The translations under genes and the position numbers were made by a program. The notes under the pieces were generated by a model. That model was not told the origin of the DNA. It made no database searches and saw only the letters and a list, made by a program, of their open reading frames with translations. From contig NZ_NJIX01000004.1 of the NCBI RefSeq assembly GCF_002209485.1, positions 558,001 to 622,000 on the forward strand: a stretch of 64,000 nt of DNA. The letters run 5' to 3'. Numbering within the stretch: position 1 is the stretch's first letter; the number at the start of each line of letters is the position of its first letter. Source of the stretch: Achromobacter sp. HZ34. GTDB lineage: Bacteria > Pseudomonadota > Gammaproteobacteria > Burkholderiales > Burkholderiaceae_B. Positions 34,108-43,457 of the stretch are shown here, one piece after another.

Positions 34108-35517
34108 ATGCTCGATAACCTTACCCAGCGCCTGTCGCGCGTCGTCAAGACGTTGCGCGGTGAAGCCCGGCTTACCGAGGCCAATACGCAGGAAATGCTG
34201 CGCGAAGTCCGCATGGCCCTGTTGGAGGCCGACGTCTCGCTGCCCGTGGTGCGCGATTTCGTCGCCCGCGTCAAGGAAAAGGCGCTGGGCGAGGAAGTCG
34301 CCACCAGCCTGAGTCCCGGCCAGGCGCTGGTGGGCCTGGTCCACAAGGAATTGACGGCCCTCATGGGCGGCGACCTGGGGCCTGACGCCGGCGAATTGTC
34401 CCTGGCCACGCAGCCCCCGGCCGTCATCCTGATGGCGGGTCTGCAGGGCGCCGGCAAGACCACCACCACCGGCAAGCTGGCACGCTGGCTGTCCGAAGGT
34501 AACCATGTACAGAACGGCCGCAAGACCGGCAAGAAGAAAGTTCTGGTGGTCAGCGCCGACGTCTACCGTCCGGCCGCCATCGACCAGCTGAAAACCGTCG
34601 CCGCCCAGGTCGGCGTCGATTTCCTGCCGACCGATCCCAGCCAGAAGCCGGAAGACATCGCGCGCAATGCCGTCGATCATGCCCGCCGCTACCACTATGA
34701 TGTGCTGATCCTGGATACGGCCGGCCGCCTGGGTATCGACGAGGCCATGATGCGCGAGATCCGCGTGCTGCATGATCTGGTCAAGCCGATCGAAACCCTG
34801 TTCGTCGTCGACGCCATGCAGGGCCAGGACGCGGTCAACACCGCCAAGGCCTTCGCCGAGGCACTGCCCCTGACCGGGGTGGTGCTGACCAAGCTGGACG
34901 GCGATGCGCGCGGCGGCGCGGCCCTGTCGGTGCGTCATGTCACCGGCAAGCCGCTGAAGTTCGTCGGCGTTTCGGAAAAGCTCGACGGCCTGGAGGCCTT
35001 CTATCCCGACCGCATGGCACAGCGCGTCCTGGGCATGGGCGATATCGTCTCCCTGGTCGAGCAGGCGCAGAAGAATATCGACATCGCCGAGGCGCAGAAG
35101 CTGGCGGCCAAGCTGAAGTCGGGCAACAAGTTCGACCTCAATGACTTCCGTGAGCAGCTGGGGCAGGTCAAGAAGCTGGGTGACATGGGTTCGCTGCTGG
35201 AAAAGCTGCCGTCCCAGTTCCAGCAGGCGGCGGGGCAGTTGCAGAACGGCCAGGCCGACAAGCAGCTGCGTCGCACCGAGGGCATCCTCAATTCCATGAC
35301 GCCGGCCGAGCGCGCCAAGCCGGAGCTGATCAAGGCCTCGCGCAAGCGTCGCATCGCCACGGGGGCGGGCGTGCCGGTGCAGGAGGTCAATCGCCTGCTG
35401 GCTCAGTTCGACCAGATGCAGGGAATGATGAAGCAGATGAAGAAGGGCGGCATGGCCAAGATGATGCGGGCCATGGGCGGTCTGAAGGGGCTGGGCAAGA
35501 TGGGCGGCATGCGCTGA
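34108..35517 (+). CDS. ffh: signal recognition particle protein Ffh
   Basis: A 469-residue SRP54-type GTPase. The N-domain is followed by the G-domain with P-loop GLQGAGKTTTTGKLA, DTAGRLGIDE and TKLDGDARGGAAL, and by the methionine-rich M-domain near the end (MQGMMKQMKKGGMAKMMRAMGG). It binds 4.5S RNA and delivers nascent membrane proteins to FtsY. ATG 34108 matches the family start (MLDNLTQRLSRVVKTL). It is divergent from the ypjD-like gene. The hairpin at 35539-35558 probably ends its transcript. Confidence 0.97.
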   Translation: MLDNLTQRLSRVVKTLRGEARLTEANTQEMLREVRMALLEADVSLPVVRDFVARVKEKALGEEVATSLSPGQALVGLVHKELTALMGGDLGPDAGELSLATQPPAVILMAGLQGAGKTTTTGKLARWLSEGNHVQNGRKTGKKKVLVVSADVYRPAAIDQLKTVAAQVGVDFLPTDPSQKPEDIARNAVDHARRYHYDVLILDTAGRLGIDEAMMREIRVLHDLVKPIETLFVVDAMQGQDAVNTAKAFAEALPLTGVVLTKLDGDARGGAALSVRHVTGKPLKFVGVSEKLDGLEAFYPDRMAQRVLGMGDIVSLVEQAQKNIDIAEAQKLAAKLKSGNKFDLNDFREQLGQVKKLGDMGSLLEKLPSQFQQAAGQLQNGQADKQLRRTEGILNSMTPAERAKPELIKASRKRRIATGAGVPVQEVNRLLAQFDQMQGMMKQMKKGGMAKMMRAMGGLKGLGKMGGMR

Positions 35518-35538
35518 GTCGCGTTGCCTGTTCAGCGG

Positions 35539-35558
35539 ACGGCGCCTGCGGGCGCCGT
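35539..35558 (+). terminator. terminator after ffh
   Basis: An 8-bp GC-rich stem ACGGCGCC/GGCGCCGT with a four-base TGCG loop begins 22 bases after the ffh stop and is followed by CTTGCGTT. The short T-run makes it moderately strong. Confidence 0.7.
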
Positions 35559-35598
35559 CTTGCGTTGGGGCGGCGCCGGTTCTGCTTTGTGCCACCGC

Positions 35599-35631
35599 AA
35601 AAAAAAGAAGGCCAGGCTTGGAGGCCTGGCC
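35599..35631 (-). terminator. minus-strand terminator for the trmB-pip-thiS transcript
   Basis: The stem GGCCAGGC/GCCTGGCC (35610-35631) is preceded on the plus strand by an A-tract (35599-35606), which becomes a U-run after the hairpin on the minus strand. It is the first clear terminator downstream of thiS. Confidence 0.7.
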
Positions 35632-35873
35632 CATCTGCCCGATACGGAAGGGGAAGATCCGTACCGGAGTTGCCTGTCGAAAACGCTGCGGAAGTCCGAC
35701 AGGCATTGATGAGATTATCGGTAGTCATCGCGCAAGGTGGCGCAATGATATGTAACGATGTGCGTAGTACTTATGCGCACTAGGTTGCTCTGCAGTTAAC
35801 ACTGTTGCGGGATGTTTGTATCCTTTGCATCGCAAGCTCGCGCCCGGCTGGCGCCATTTCCCGGCAAGGTGCG
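35632..35873. other. intergenic region without a gene (ffh-thiS)
   Basis: The 242 bases between the minus-strand terminator and the thiS stop hold no supported coding frame on either strand. In particular, no thiG remnant can be read. A weak, imperfect inverted repeat near 35760-35780 is not convincing. Confidence 0.6.
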
Positions 35874-36074
35874 TTAACCGCCGCCGACCGCGACCACTAT
35901 CTCTAATTTGTCATCATGGTTTAGAGATGTAATTCCATGCTGACTTTTCGGAACAATTTCGCCGTTTCGTTCCACCGCGATGCGCTTGCCCGTGTAACCC
36001 AGCAGTTCGATCAGCTGAGTAACGGTTGCTCCGAGGGGAATATCGCGCGGCTGGCCGTTGAGTTGGATGTTCAT
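35874..36074 (-). CDS. thiS: sulfur carrier protein ThiS
   Basis: A 66-residue ubiquitin-like protein that ends in Gly-Gly, as required for thiocarboxylate formation. NIQLNGQPRDI, the T-x-T-x-LIELL helix and the ERNGEIVPKSQH segment match ThiS. It donates sulfur to the thiazole of thiamine, together with ThiF and ThiG. Those partners are not next to it here; thiG, which often follows thiS, is absent from the window. It lies three bases after pip on the minus strand, so it is part of the trmB-pip-thiS transcript. Confidence 0.9.
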   Translation of the reverse strand: MNIQLNGQPRDIPLGATVTQLIELLGYTGKRIAVERNGEIVPKSQHGITSLNHDDKLEIVVAVGGG

Positions 36075-36077
36075 GTT

Positions 36078-37016
<939 letters not shown>

Positions 37017-37766
37017 TCAGGCGACTCGCTTGAAGATCAGGTCCCAGACGCCGTGCCCCAGGCGCAGGCCGCGCGTCTCGAATTTGGTTTGCGGACGGTA
37101 GTCCGGACGAGGGGCGTAATCCTTGGCCGTATTGGCGAGCAGGGGCTCGGCACCCAGGACTTCCAGCATCTGCTCGGCGTAGTTTTCCCAGTCCGTGGCG
37201 CAGTGCAGGTAACCGCCCGGTGCCAGGCGGCTGGCCAGCAGCTTGATGAAGGGCGGCTGGATCAGGCGGCGCTTGTGGTGGCGCTTCTTGGGCCAGGGGT
37301 CGGGGAAATAGATGTGGACGCCCGCGAGCGAGTCGGGGGCGATCATGTCGCGGACCACTTCGACGGCGTCGTGCTGGATGATGCGGATATTCGGCACGCT
37401 GGAGGCTTCGATGCGCTTGAGCAGGGAACCTACGCCGGCGTTGAAGACTTCCACGCCGAGGAAGTTGTCGCCGGGCCGGGCGAGGGCGATTTTCTCGGTG
37501 GTCTCGCCCATGCCGAAACCGATTTCAAGAATCGTGGGGCCATTGCGATCGCCGAACGCCTTCGGGACGTCCAGGCGGCGGGCGGAATAGGGGATGGACC
37601 ATTGTTCCAGCAGCCGGTCGAGGGCGTCGAGCTGGCCTTGCGTGATATGGCCGCGGCGGTGGACGAAGCTGCGGATATGGGTCTGGTGCGGGGCGGCGCC
37701 AGGCTGGGCCGTATCGTCGGCGGACGGCTGGTCAGCGGCGTCGGCAGAGGGAGAGTGCGTGTTCAT
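37017..37766 (-). CDS. trmB: tRNA (guanine-N7-)-methyltransferase
   Basis: A 249-residue SAM-dependent methyltransferase. The SAM motif [18 protein letters not shown] and the TrmB signature [17 protein letters not shown] are both present. It forms m7G46 in tRNA. The N-terminal 30-40 residues are a low-complexity acidic extension; conserved sequence begins at [11 protein letters not shown]. It is the first gene of the trmB-pip-thiS transcript. Confidence 0.95.
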   Translation of the reverse strand: MNTHSPSADAADQPSADDTAQPGAAPHQTHIRSFVHRRGHITQGQLDALDRLLEQWSIPYSARRLDVPKAFGDRNGPTILEIGFGMGETTEKIALARPGDNFLGVEVFNAGVGSLLKRIEASSVPNIRIIQHDAVEVVRDMIAPDSLAGVHIYFPDPWPKKRHHKRRLIQPPFIKLLASRLAPGGYLHCATDWENYAEQMLEVLGAEPLLANTAKDYAPRPDYRPQTKFETRGLRLGHGVWDLIFKRVA

Positions 37767-37835
37767 AGCCCGCCATTGTAGTAGGGCGGCGCGGCAGGGC
37801 GGGACGGTGGAGGAGGAAGTTACAGGATGCCCTGC

Positions 37836-39299
37836 TCATTTCCAAAATTGCCACAGGGCAGGATAACCCGACCGCATTTCGCAGACGACCTTGCTGTTGG
37901 CGCTATCCAAAGGTTCGATGTCCTTGGCCTTGGGCAGCTTCAGGTAGTAATCGTTGGCCACCATGTCGCGTTTCAGGCGGTCCAGGTCGCGCACGACATA
38001 CAGGGCGTCGTTCATGAAATGGCCCTGGCCGACGTCCGGCGCGAAATACAGCGTGCCAGCCGCCTGCCACAGCGTCCCCCGTTCCTGGCTGCCGACGGTC
38101 AGGTCCTCCACCTTGCGCCACTGCCCTTGACCCAGGCCCGGCAGCATCAGCAGCTGGGTGATGCGCGCTTCCAGGGAGCGGTCGCTCCTGCCGTGGCGCC
38201 AGTGCTCGATGGCGCGCAGGACGAAGGCATTGCGTCCATCGGTCCAGACGCCGGCTGCCAGTTGCCGGAGGGCTTGCGGGGGTTGCGGGGCTTTGCCCGC
38301 GACGGGGAAGGGCGCGTCGCAGCCGCGCTTGAGGGCATCGTCCTGATAGTCCCAGTACCAGATGCCGGCGGCGTTGTAGAAAATTTCGTGGTTGGCTTTG
38401 TCCCGATTGGCCGAGAGCAGGCGCAGGCCGCCGCTGTCCTGGCCGTCGACCTGGCGTGGGAACGGCTTGGCCCCGATATAGAACTGGCCCGTGGCGGTAT
38501 CCACGCCATAGAGGTTGTGCCATTGCGCGCCATCGGGCTCCCACGCGAAGAACGTCGCCGGCGCGGCGTCCGGCACCGGCATGCCCTGGAAATAAACCCG
38601 CTGGTCGTCGCGCGCGTAATCCGCCTCGCGGCCGTCTTTCAGTTCTCCCCAGCCCGGTTCGACGATATGTAGCGCGGGTCCATTGGCTTGGGGAATGACC
38701 GTGCCCTCATGGTAGGCGCGCGTGCCATCCTGGGCGTAGGCGCCTCCTACGCTCATCAGGTCCATGGCGTTCACCGATTGCAGGGGGACCAGCACGTAAT
38801 CCCGCCGGCGCGGTTTTTCCGGGCTGTCTTCGTCGCCGTTGCGTAGCAGGTCCTGCCACCAGTGATAGGCCGCGTTGTCCTTTTCGTCGGAGCAGTACCA
38901 GGCGTGAATGCCGTCGCTGACATAGCTGTTCTTGACCAGCCGGACCTGCTGCGGACGCAAACCGGCTATCGCCTGCGAACCGCAGTACACCGCGTGGCTG
39001 TCCTTGCCCAGATTGCTGGAATCCCAGCCTCCCAGGGGGCCGAAGCTGGCGGCATCGGCGCCGGGGACCAGGTAATAGCCCTGGAAGGGGATGTTCATAT
39101 ACACGCGGCCCTGGAAGCGCGTATAGATGCCCGCCAGGCTTTCGCCGTCACCTGCGCCGATATGCCCTGGTTGTCTCATTGCCATGAGCATGAAGGCGAA
39201 TATCGCGACAATGATGAACAAGGTCGGGATCAACAGCCAGCGCAGGGACGGCTGACGCCGGGACGTGGCTCCCGGCGGGTACGCGTTTTGTCTTTCCAC
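37836..39299 (-). CDS. DKNYY-domain membrane-anchored protein
   Basis: A 487-residue protein with a single membrane helix near residues 20-42 (LRWLLIPTLFIIVAIFAFMLM) and a large extracytoplasmic part. That part has repeated 'YAxDxxxVYFxGxxxxxAdpatF' units (for example YARDDQRVYFQGMPV), which match the DKNYY family. The fold is repetitive and beta-rich; no enzymatic role is known. It lies alone between trmB and the aminotransferase, convergent with nothing and facing no clear operon. The function is unknown. Confidence 0.7.
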   Translation of the reverse strand: MERQNAYPPGATSRRQPSLRWLLIPTLFIIVAIFAFMLMAMRQPGHIGAGDGESLAGIYTRFQGRVYMNIPFQGYYLVPGADAASFGPLGGWDSSNLGKDSHAVYCGSQAIAGLRPQQVRLVKNSYVSDGIHAWYCSDEKDNAAYHWWQDLLRNGDEDSPEKPRRRDYVLVPLQSVNAMDLMSVGGAYAQDGTRAYHEGTVIPQANGPALHIVEPGWGELKDGREADYARDDQRVYFQGMPVPDAAPATFFAWEPDGAQWHNLYGVDTATGQFYIGAKPFPRQVDGQDSGGLRLLSANRDKANHEIFYNAAGIWYWDYQDDALKRGCDAPFPVAGKAPQPPQALRQLAAGVWTDGRNAFVLRAIEHWRHGRSDRSLEARITQLLMLPGLGQGQWRKVEDLTVGSQERGTLWQAAGTLYFAPDVGQGHFMNDALYVVRDLDRLKRDMVANDYYLKLPKAKDIEPLDSANSKVVCEMRSGYPALWQFWK

Positions 39300-39408
39300 G
39301 GGTGGGTCTGCTTTTATTTTCGGCGCGGACCCCTAGGATATTGCAGATTCAACATCCGTTCGACGCTTACTTGCGGCCGTGTTGCAAGCCGTCTTTCCCG
39401 CTTGCTTC

Positions 39409-40629
39409 TCAGCCCGCCCGGTTGCGTTCGATGATCTGTATCGTGCGCTTGATCGCGTCGACCGCGCCCGCGTGGTTCTGGGAGAAGTTCAAGCGGATGC
39501 TGTCGGTCGCGTCCTTGCTGAATTCCGTGCCCGGGGTGACCGTGACGCCGGCATGCAGCCGCAAGGTCCGCACGAACTGCGACAGGTCGATACGCAGTTT
39601 CGGCAGGCGCGGGAAGATGTAGCTGCCTGCCTCGGGGGCGCGCACTTCAAGGCCCTGGACCTCCTTGAGCAGGCTCAGCAGGTCGTCGCGGATGGCCTGG
39701 TGCTTGCGAATCCGGTCCGCCATCCAGCCTTCGGGTTCGTTGAACCAGGTATTGAGCACCGCCTGGCAGTAGCCCGGGGCACGCAGCGACACGATGGCCT
39801 GCAGTTTTTCCATGCGGTCGATGAGGTGTTCGGCGCCGAAGGCGACCCCCAGGCGGAAGCCGCTCAGGGATTCCGTCTTCGATGGTCCCATGATGGTCAC
39901 GACCAGCTTGGGGTCGATGTCGCTTGCCCGCAGGTGGGTGTAGTCGCGCCCCGGATACAGCAGCCGCGAATACAGCTGGTCGACGATGACGGTGACGCCA
40001 TGGCGGTTCGCCAGGCTGGCGATCGCATCGATCTCCTGTCTGGAATAGATGACGCCGGCAGGATTGTTCGGATTCGAGAACAGGAAAGTCTTGATGCCCT
40101 GCTTGAATACGGCCTCCAGCCTGTCGAGGTCGATGCCGGCCTTGTCGCGCGATGCCAGATAGGCCATGGGGACAGGCACCACTTCCGCGCCGATGAATTC
40201 GACGAGCTTGCGGTTGGCGAAGTAGTCGGGCGTCACGATGGCCACCTTGTCGCCGGGAACGACGGTGGCGCCGATGGCCAGGAACAGGGCCCCCTGGGTG
40301 CCGGGCGTGACGATGAGTTGATCCTGGGCGGAGACCGTGGCGCCGGTGAAGCCGGTGAGATGCTGCGCTACGCGTTCGCGGATCGCGGCCTGGCCGCGGT
40401 ATTCCGTATAGGCCTGGGCGCCGCCTTCCTCGAAGCCGTGCACGAAGGCATCGAGGGAGCCCGGCGTCGGCGCGAAAGCCGATTCGTTGACGTCGCCGTG
40501 GGAGAAGTCGACCGGCGTTCCCGGGATGACCGCGCCGGCGCCGGCGCTGTCATCGGCCTGCTGGCGGACTTCCTGGCCGGGGGCGTTGTCGGTGCCCAGT
40601 TGCTTGAATTTTTCTTCGATGGTCGTCAT
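39409..40629 (-). CDS. PLP-dependent class I/II aminotransferase
   Basis: A 406-residue aminotransferase. PLP contacts appear in NPNNPAGVIY, VDQLYSRLLY and the Schiff-base lysine Lys251 in GPSKTESLSGFRLG. The N-terminal 30 residues are Ala/Gly-rich. The amino-acid specificity cannot be read; the fold resembles aspartate/methionine aminotransferases. GGGAGA lies just before ATG 40629. A LysR-type gene starts divergently at 40822, so that regulator may control it. Confidence 0.83.
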   Translation of the reverse strand: MTTIEEKFKQLGTDNAPGQEVRQQADDSAGAGAVIPGTPVDFSHGDVNESAFAPTPGSLDAFVHGFEEGGAQAYTEYRGQAAIRERVAQHLTGFTGATVSAQDQLIVTPGTQGALFLAIGATVVPGDKVAIVTPDYFANRKLVEFIGAEVVPVPMAYLASRDKAGIDLDRLEAVFKQGIKTFLFSNPNNPAGVIYSRQEIDAIASLANRHGVTVIVDQLYSRLLYPGRDYTHLRASDIDPKLVVTIMGPSKTESLSGFRLGVAFGAEHLIDRMEKLQAIVSLRAPGYCQAVLNTWFNEPEGWMADRIRKHQAIRDDLLSLLKEVQGLEVRAPEAGSYIFPRLPKLRIDLSQFVRTLRLHAGVTVTPGTEFSKDATDSIRLNFSQNHAGAVDAIKRTIQIIERNRAG

Positions 40630-40821
40630 GGCTGTCTCCCAAAAAATGCACGGCTACGAGTGCGTGCCGCTATCCATGGCCTGGCCGGGCGTTTCCGGCG
40701 TGGGTCCCAGCCAGCAATACTAGCGCCGAAGCAATCAATAAAAACCGTGATATTTAATGCTTAAGAATGAACATTTTGCGTTGTTAGAATGGCTCCTGGT
40801 GCTATGCGGAGCCAATCGGCC

Positions 40822-41706
40822 ATGGACAGTGAATTCCTGGAAAGCCTGCTGATGGTCATCGACCATGGTTCCGTGGCCGAGGCCGCGCGCAGGCTGGGCA
40901 TATCCGCGACGGCGGTTGCCCAACGCATCAGCGTGCTCGAAGACCAGGTGGGAACGCGGCTGGTGGCGCGGGTCGGCCGTACGGTAAAGCCCACTGTCGC
41001 GGGAGCCGCCATCGTGGAGCGCGCGCGCGACATCGTCAGGGACGTCGATGCCTTGCGGGCGGTCGCCAGTGCCGGCAGGGTGGAGGGTGAGTTCAGGTTG
41101 GGCGCGACGTCGTCGGCGATCATCGGCCTGTTGCCACCTGTCCTGAAGAAGCTTGCGAGCAAGCATCCAGGTCTGGAACTGCACGTCACGCCCGGCGCAT
41201 CGACGTCGTTGTACGAGAAACTACAGGCGAACGAGATCGACGCGGCGCTGCTGGTCGAGCCGCCTTTCCCGCTGGGCAAGGCCTATTCGTGGGCGACTGT
41301 CCGCATCGATCCCTATGTCTTCCTGGCGAGCGCGAAGCTCAAGAACACGCCGCCAAGGGAACTGGTGCGCAGCCAGCCTTTCATTCGTTATGACCGCGGG
41401 GTATGGGGCGGACGCCTGGCTGATATCTGGCTGCGTTCACACCGTTACCGGCCGACGGAGCGCTTCGAGCTGGATGCGCTGGATGCGATCGCGGTGCTGG
41501 TGGATCAGGGCCTGGGGGTGTCGCTGGTACCTGACTGGCACGGTCCCTGGCCGGAGGGGATACGGCTGGCGAAGATCCCGGTGCCGGTCGATCCGATCTA
41601 TCGTAAGACTGGCTTTCTGTGGCCGCGCAACAGCCTGCATTTGCGGCAAATCGAGACCCTGGTGGCTGAGGCGCTCAGCGCGTTTCCGATGTCGCCGCTG
41701 GATTGA
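40822..41706 (+). CDS. LysR-family transcription regulator
   Basis: A 294-residue LysR-type regulator. The N-terminal helix-turn-helix is FLESLLMVIDHGSVAEAARRL followed by ISATAVAQRISVLE, and the substrate-binding domain follows. ATG 40822 gives the family's usual start; ATG 40804 and 40789 are also in frame. It is divergent from the aminotransferase at 39409, which it may regulate. The effector is unknown. Confidence 0.83.
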   Translation: MDSEFLESLLMVIDHGSVAEAARRLGISATAVAQRISVLEDQVGTRLVARVGRTVKPTVAGAAIVERARDIVRDVDALRAVASAGRVEGEFRLGATSSAIIGLLPPVLKKLASKHPGLELHVTPGASTSLYEKLQANEIDAALLVEPPFPLGKAYSWATVRIDPYVFLASAKLKNTPPRELVRSQPFIRYDRGVWGGRLADIWLRSHRYRPTERFELDALDAIAVLVDQGLGVSLVPDWHGPWPEGIRLAKIPVPVDPIYRKTGFLWPRNSLHLRQIETLVAEALSAFPMSPLD

Positions 41707-41801
41707 ATGAGGCAGATGCGGGGGCAGGGGCAGGGCGCGCGGCGCACAAGGTATAATCCTGCTTCCTGTCGGCGGCTGCATGGTCCCGGCACGGCACCCG
41801 A

Positions 41802-41875
41802 GCGGGTGTAGTTCAATGGTAGAACGGCAGCTTCCCAAGCTTCATACGAGGGTTCGATTCCCTTCACCCGCTCCA
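41802..41875 (+). tRNA. tRNA-Gly(CCC)
   Basis: A 74-base tRNA with encoded CCA. Acceptor GCGGGTG pairs with CACCCGC; the D-arm GTTC..GAAC and T-arm are normal; the anticodon loop TTCCCAA gives anticodon CCC. The anticodon stem (GCAGC/GCTTC) contains one C-U mismatch at positions 28-42. Atypical repeats and a broken hipB-like gene follow it. Confidence 0.93.
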
Positions 41876-41980
41876 ACAAAATCTCCCTTGGCTCCCATCT
41901 TTGTAGCGGCGGCAGACTTTCAGTCTGAAAGCGTTGCTGTCATACCGCGACCACATCTTGAACCGGCTCGCCCCTTAAAT

Positions 41981-42056
41981 GCTCAAATATGACCGAATTT
42001 CCGGAATAAGCGCTCATATATGAGCGCTTAGATCCTATTTATTCATATCTGAGCGG
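41981..42056 (+). repeat. three-copy TCATATATGA operator array
   Basis: Three copies of an inverted-repeat motif with core TCAWATMTGA: 41981-41995, 42011-42026 and 42042-42056. Centres are 31 and 29 bases apart, about three helix turns. The middle copy sits in a perfect 24-bp palindrome (42007-42030). The layout is that of an autoregulated toxin-antitoxin operator, and the hipB-like remnant begins at 42065. Confidence 0.7.
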
Positions 42057-42064
42057 ATATATCC

Positions 42065-42212
42065 ATGGCAGCTCCAGAACCGAAGAGGCTGGCCTCCCAG
42101 GCGGCTCTGCCGCGTCCGGTAGACCGTGCGCTACACCGCCTTGGAGATCCGCTTCCGCCCACGTCGGCGGATACCGAGGCCGTGGAGCACGACAGATAAC
42201 GGCTGCGAGTAA
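42065..42212 (+). pseudogene. frameshifted hipB-like XRE antitoxin remnant
   Basis: ATG 42065 opens a frame reading RPVDRALHRLGD; after a +1 shift near 42145 the neighbouring frame reads EIRFRPRRRRIP. Together they match the N-terminus of HipB-like XRE regulators (pattern P-x-V-x-RAL-x-x-LG-x-DIR-x-A-R-RRRRIP). Both frames stop by 42212, before the helix-turn-helix, and no hipA toxin gene follows. Bases 42213-42405 hold nothing else recognisable. The preserved operator array upstream supports the reading. Confidence 0.55.
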
Positions 42213-42405
42213 CAAGCGTCAACATTCTGCAGATTTGACGAAAATTTCGCAAAAATCCGTACAATCAATGAGTTACGGGGCATCGGCTCCGCGCTTCGCT
42301 GCGCAAGGGCGGAGTGTTATTGCGCCAGGCCCATTTCCGCGGCCATTCGGCATGCTTGTTTGGTTGTGGCGTTCCTGCTTGGGCGCCAAGGAGATCTCCC
42401 CCCGT

Positions 42406-42684
42406 ATGTTCAACGCCCGCGTTGCAGGTCTGTTTCTTGTCATTTTGCTGGCCGGGTGTTCGTCGAGTGGCCCCAAGGAAGATGCGGCGCCGGATGGGGA
42501 TTTTTCGTCGTCGTCTTCCGCTCCCGCGCCAGTCGCCAAGGCCGCCGAGTCGTGCCGGGCGAACCGTAGCGGTTGCCTGTACAACGGGCCTTATGAATCC
42601 GGCGAACGGGATTACGCGCAGAAAGCCGCCGCGAACTTGAACAAGGCAGAACTACTGCGACTGAAGCGGAGTTTCGGACAGTGA
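42406..42684 (+). CDS. small lipoprotein, GPYxSGExDYAQ family
   Basis: A 92-residue lipoprotein with signal peptide and lipobox LAGC (Cys18), then a Ser-rich linker. The C-terminal block SGCLYNGPYESGERDYAQKAAANLN is echoed by the convergent gene at 42689. ATG 42406 lies downstream of AAGGAGAT (42389-42396) and gives a proper signal. I do not know the function. Two cysteines in the mature part (CRANRSGC) may form a disulfide. Confidence 0.7.
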   Translation: MFNARVAGLFLVILLAGCSSSGPKEDAAPDGDFSSSSSAPAPVAKAAESCRANRSGCLYNGPYESGERDYAQKAAANLNKAELLRLKRSFGQ

Positions 42685-42688
42685 CGTC

Positions 42689-42895
42689 CTAACGCTGTTG
42701 CCTGAGCTTCGCGGCCTGCTCTTCATTCAGGCGCGCAGCTTCGTCCTGGGCGTAATCCTTCTCGCCGGAATCGTAGGGACCGTCGTACGAACAACTGTTC
42801 CACCAGTGGCAGGAACTGCTGCGTTTAGGCTCGGCCGGTCCACACGCGGAGAGCAGGGCAAGAAGGCAGGAAGCGAATATCAGACGGTTAAGCAT
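42689..42895 (-). CDS. small lipoprotein, GPYxSGExDYAQ family
   Basis: A 68-residue lipoprotein with a signal peptide ending in LSAC (Cys18). The mature part CHWWNSCSYDGPYDSGEKDYAQDEAARLN shares its GPY-SGE-DYAQ-LN block and paired cysteines with the convergent gene at 42406; the two stop codons are four bases apart. The pair looks like an inverted duplication. Function unknown. Confidence 0.7.
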   Translation of the reverse strand: MLNRLIFASCLLALLSACGPAEPKRSSSCHWWNSCSYDGPYDSGEKDYAQDEAARLNEEQAAKLRQQR

Positions 42896-43047
42896 GCAGC
42901 AAAATTCTCCTGGCCCGTATAGCGGGCCACATACACGGAAACGAAAGTCCCAAGCTTGTCAGCTATCGCTGCCGCGGTCAACGCGCTCCTGGCTGGCTAC
43001 TGACAGGTGGTAGCGGGCGCGCGGGGATAATCGCAAATAGGGTGTCG

Positions 43048-43082
43048 AACCCAATTTGGGTTCGATCAAACCCAATTTGGGT
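43048..43082. promoter_or_regulatory. two tandem operator-like palindromes
   Basis: The near-palindrome AACCCAATTTGGGTT occurs at 43048-43062 and again (last base changed) at 43069-43082, exactly 21 bp apart, so both lie on the same face of the helix. They sit 150-190 bases before the minus-strand lipoprotein start and just behind the MazG-like gene end. No regulator gene is adjacent. Confidence 0.55.
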
Positions 43083-43109
43083 GTGATGCGTCGTGAATCA
43101 CGGCGAACA

Positions 43110-43457
43110 TCAGCCTGCCGAATCGGGAGCGGGATACTTCACGGCATTGGCCCGGATCTTGTGCGTGACCGCTTCATTCATGTCCACGCCCAGCACGCTG
43201 GATAAGCGGACGAGGTATAGCAGGACATCGGCCAGTTCGTCCCGTACCGCGCGCGCAGTCGCGGGAGCGGATGCCACCTTGCGGGACTCTTCTTCCGTAA
43301 GCCACTGGAAGATCTCCACCAGTTCGCCGACTTCACCGGTCAAGGCCATGGCAAGGTTCTTGGGCGAGTGAAACTGATTCCAGTCGCGCGCATCGGCGAA
43401 CGCTTGCAACGCCCGTTCGAGCGCTGCGGTGTCTATCAGGCGAGTGTCTGCTTTCAT
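43110..43457 (-). CDS. MazG-like nucleotide pyrophosphohydrolase
   Basis: A 115-residue all-alpha NTP pyrophosphatase. The metal-binding motifs are GEVGELVEIFQWL (E-x2-E) and DELADVLLYLVRL (E-x2-D), as in RS21-C6/dCTPase-like and MazG-like house-cleaning enzymes. It hydrolyses non-canonical or excess (d)NTPs to NMP and PPi. Its ATG overlaps the LysR stop by four bases, so it is translationally coupled to that regulator. The nucleotide preference cannot be read. Confidence 0.82.
   Translation of the reverse strand: MKADTRLIDTAALERALQAFADARDWNQFHSPKNLAMALTGEVGELVEIFQWLTEEESRKVASAPATARAVRDELADVLLYLVRLSSVLGVDMNEAVTHKIRANAVKYPAPDSAG

Noticed and set aside
34084-35706. 540-codon minus-strand frame opposite ffh
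   Set aside because: A shadow of ffh with low-complexity Gln/His/Arg composition and no family signature.
35760-35780. inverted repeat GTGCG...CGCAC in the ffh-thiS gap
   Set aside because: Only five clean base pairs per arm and no adjacent promoter or regulator; not distinguishable from chance.
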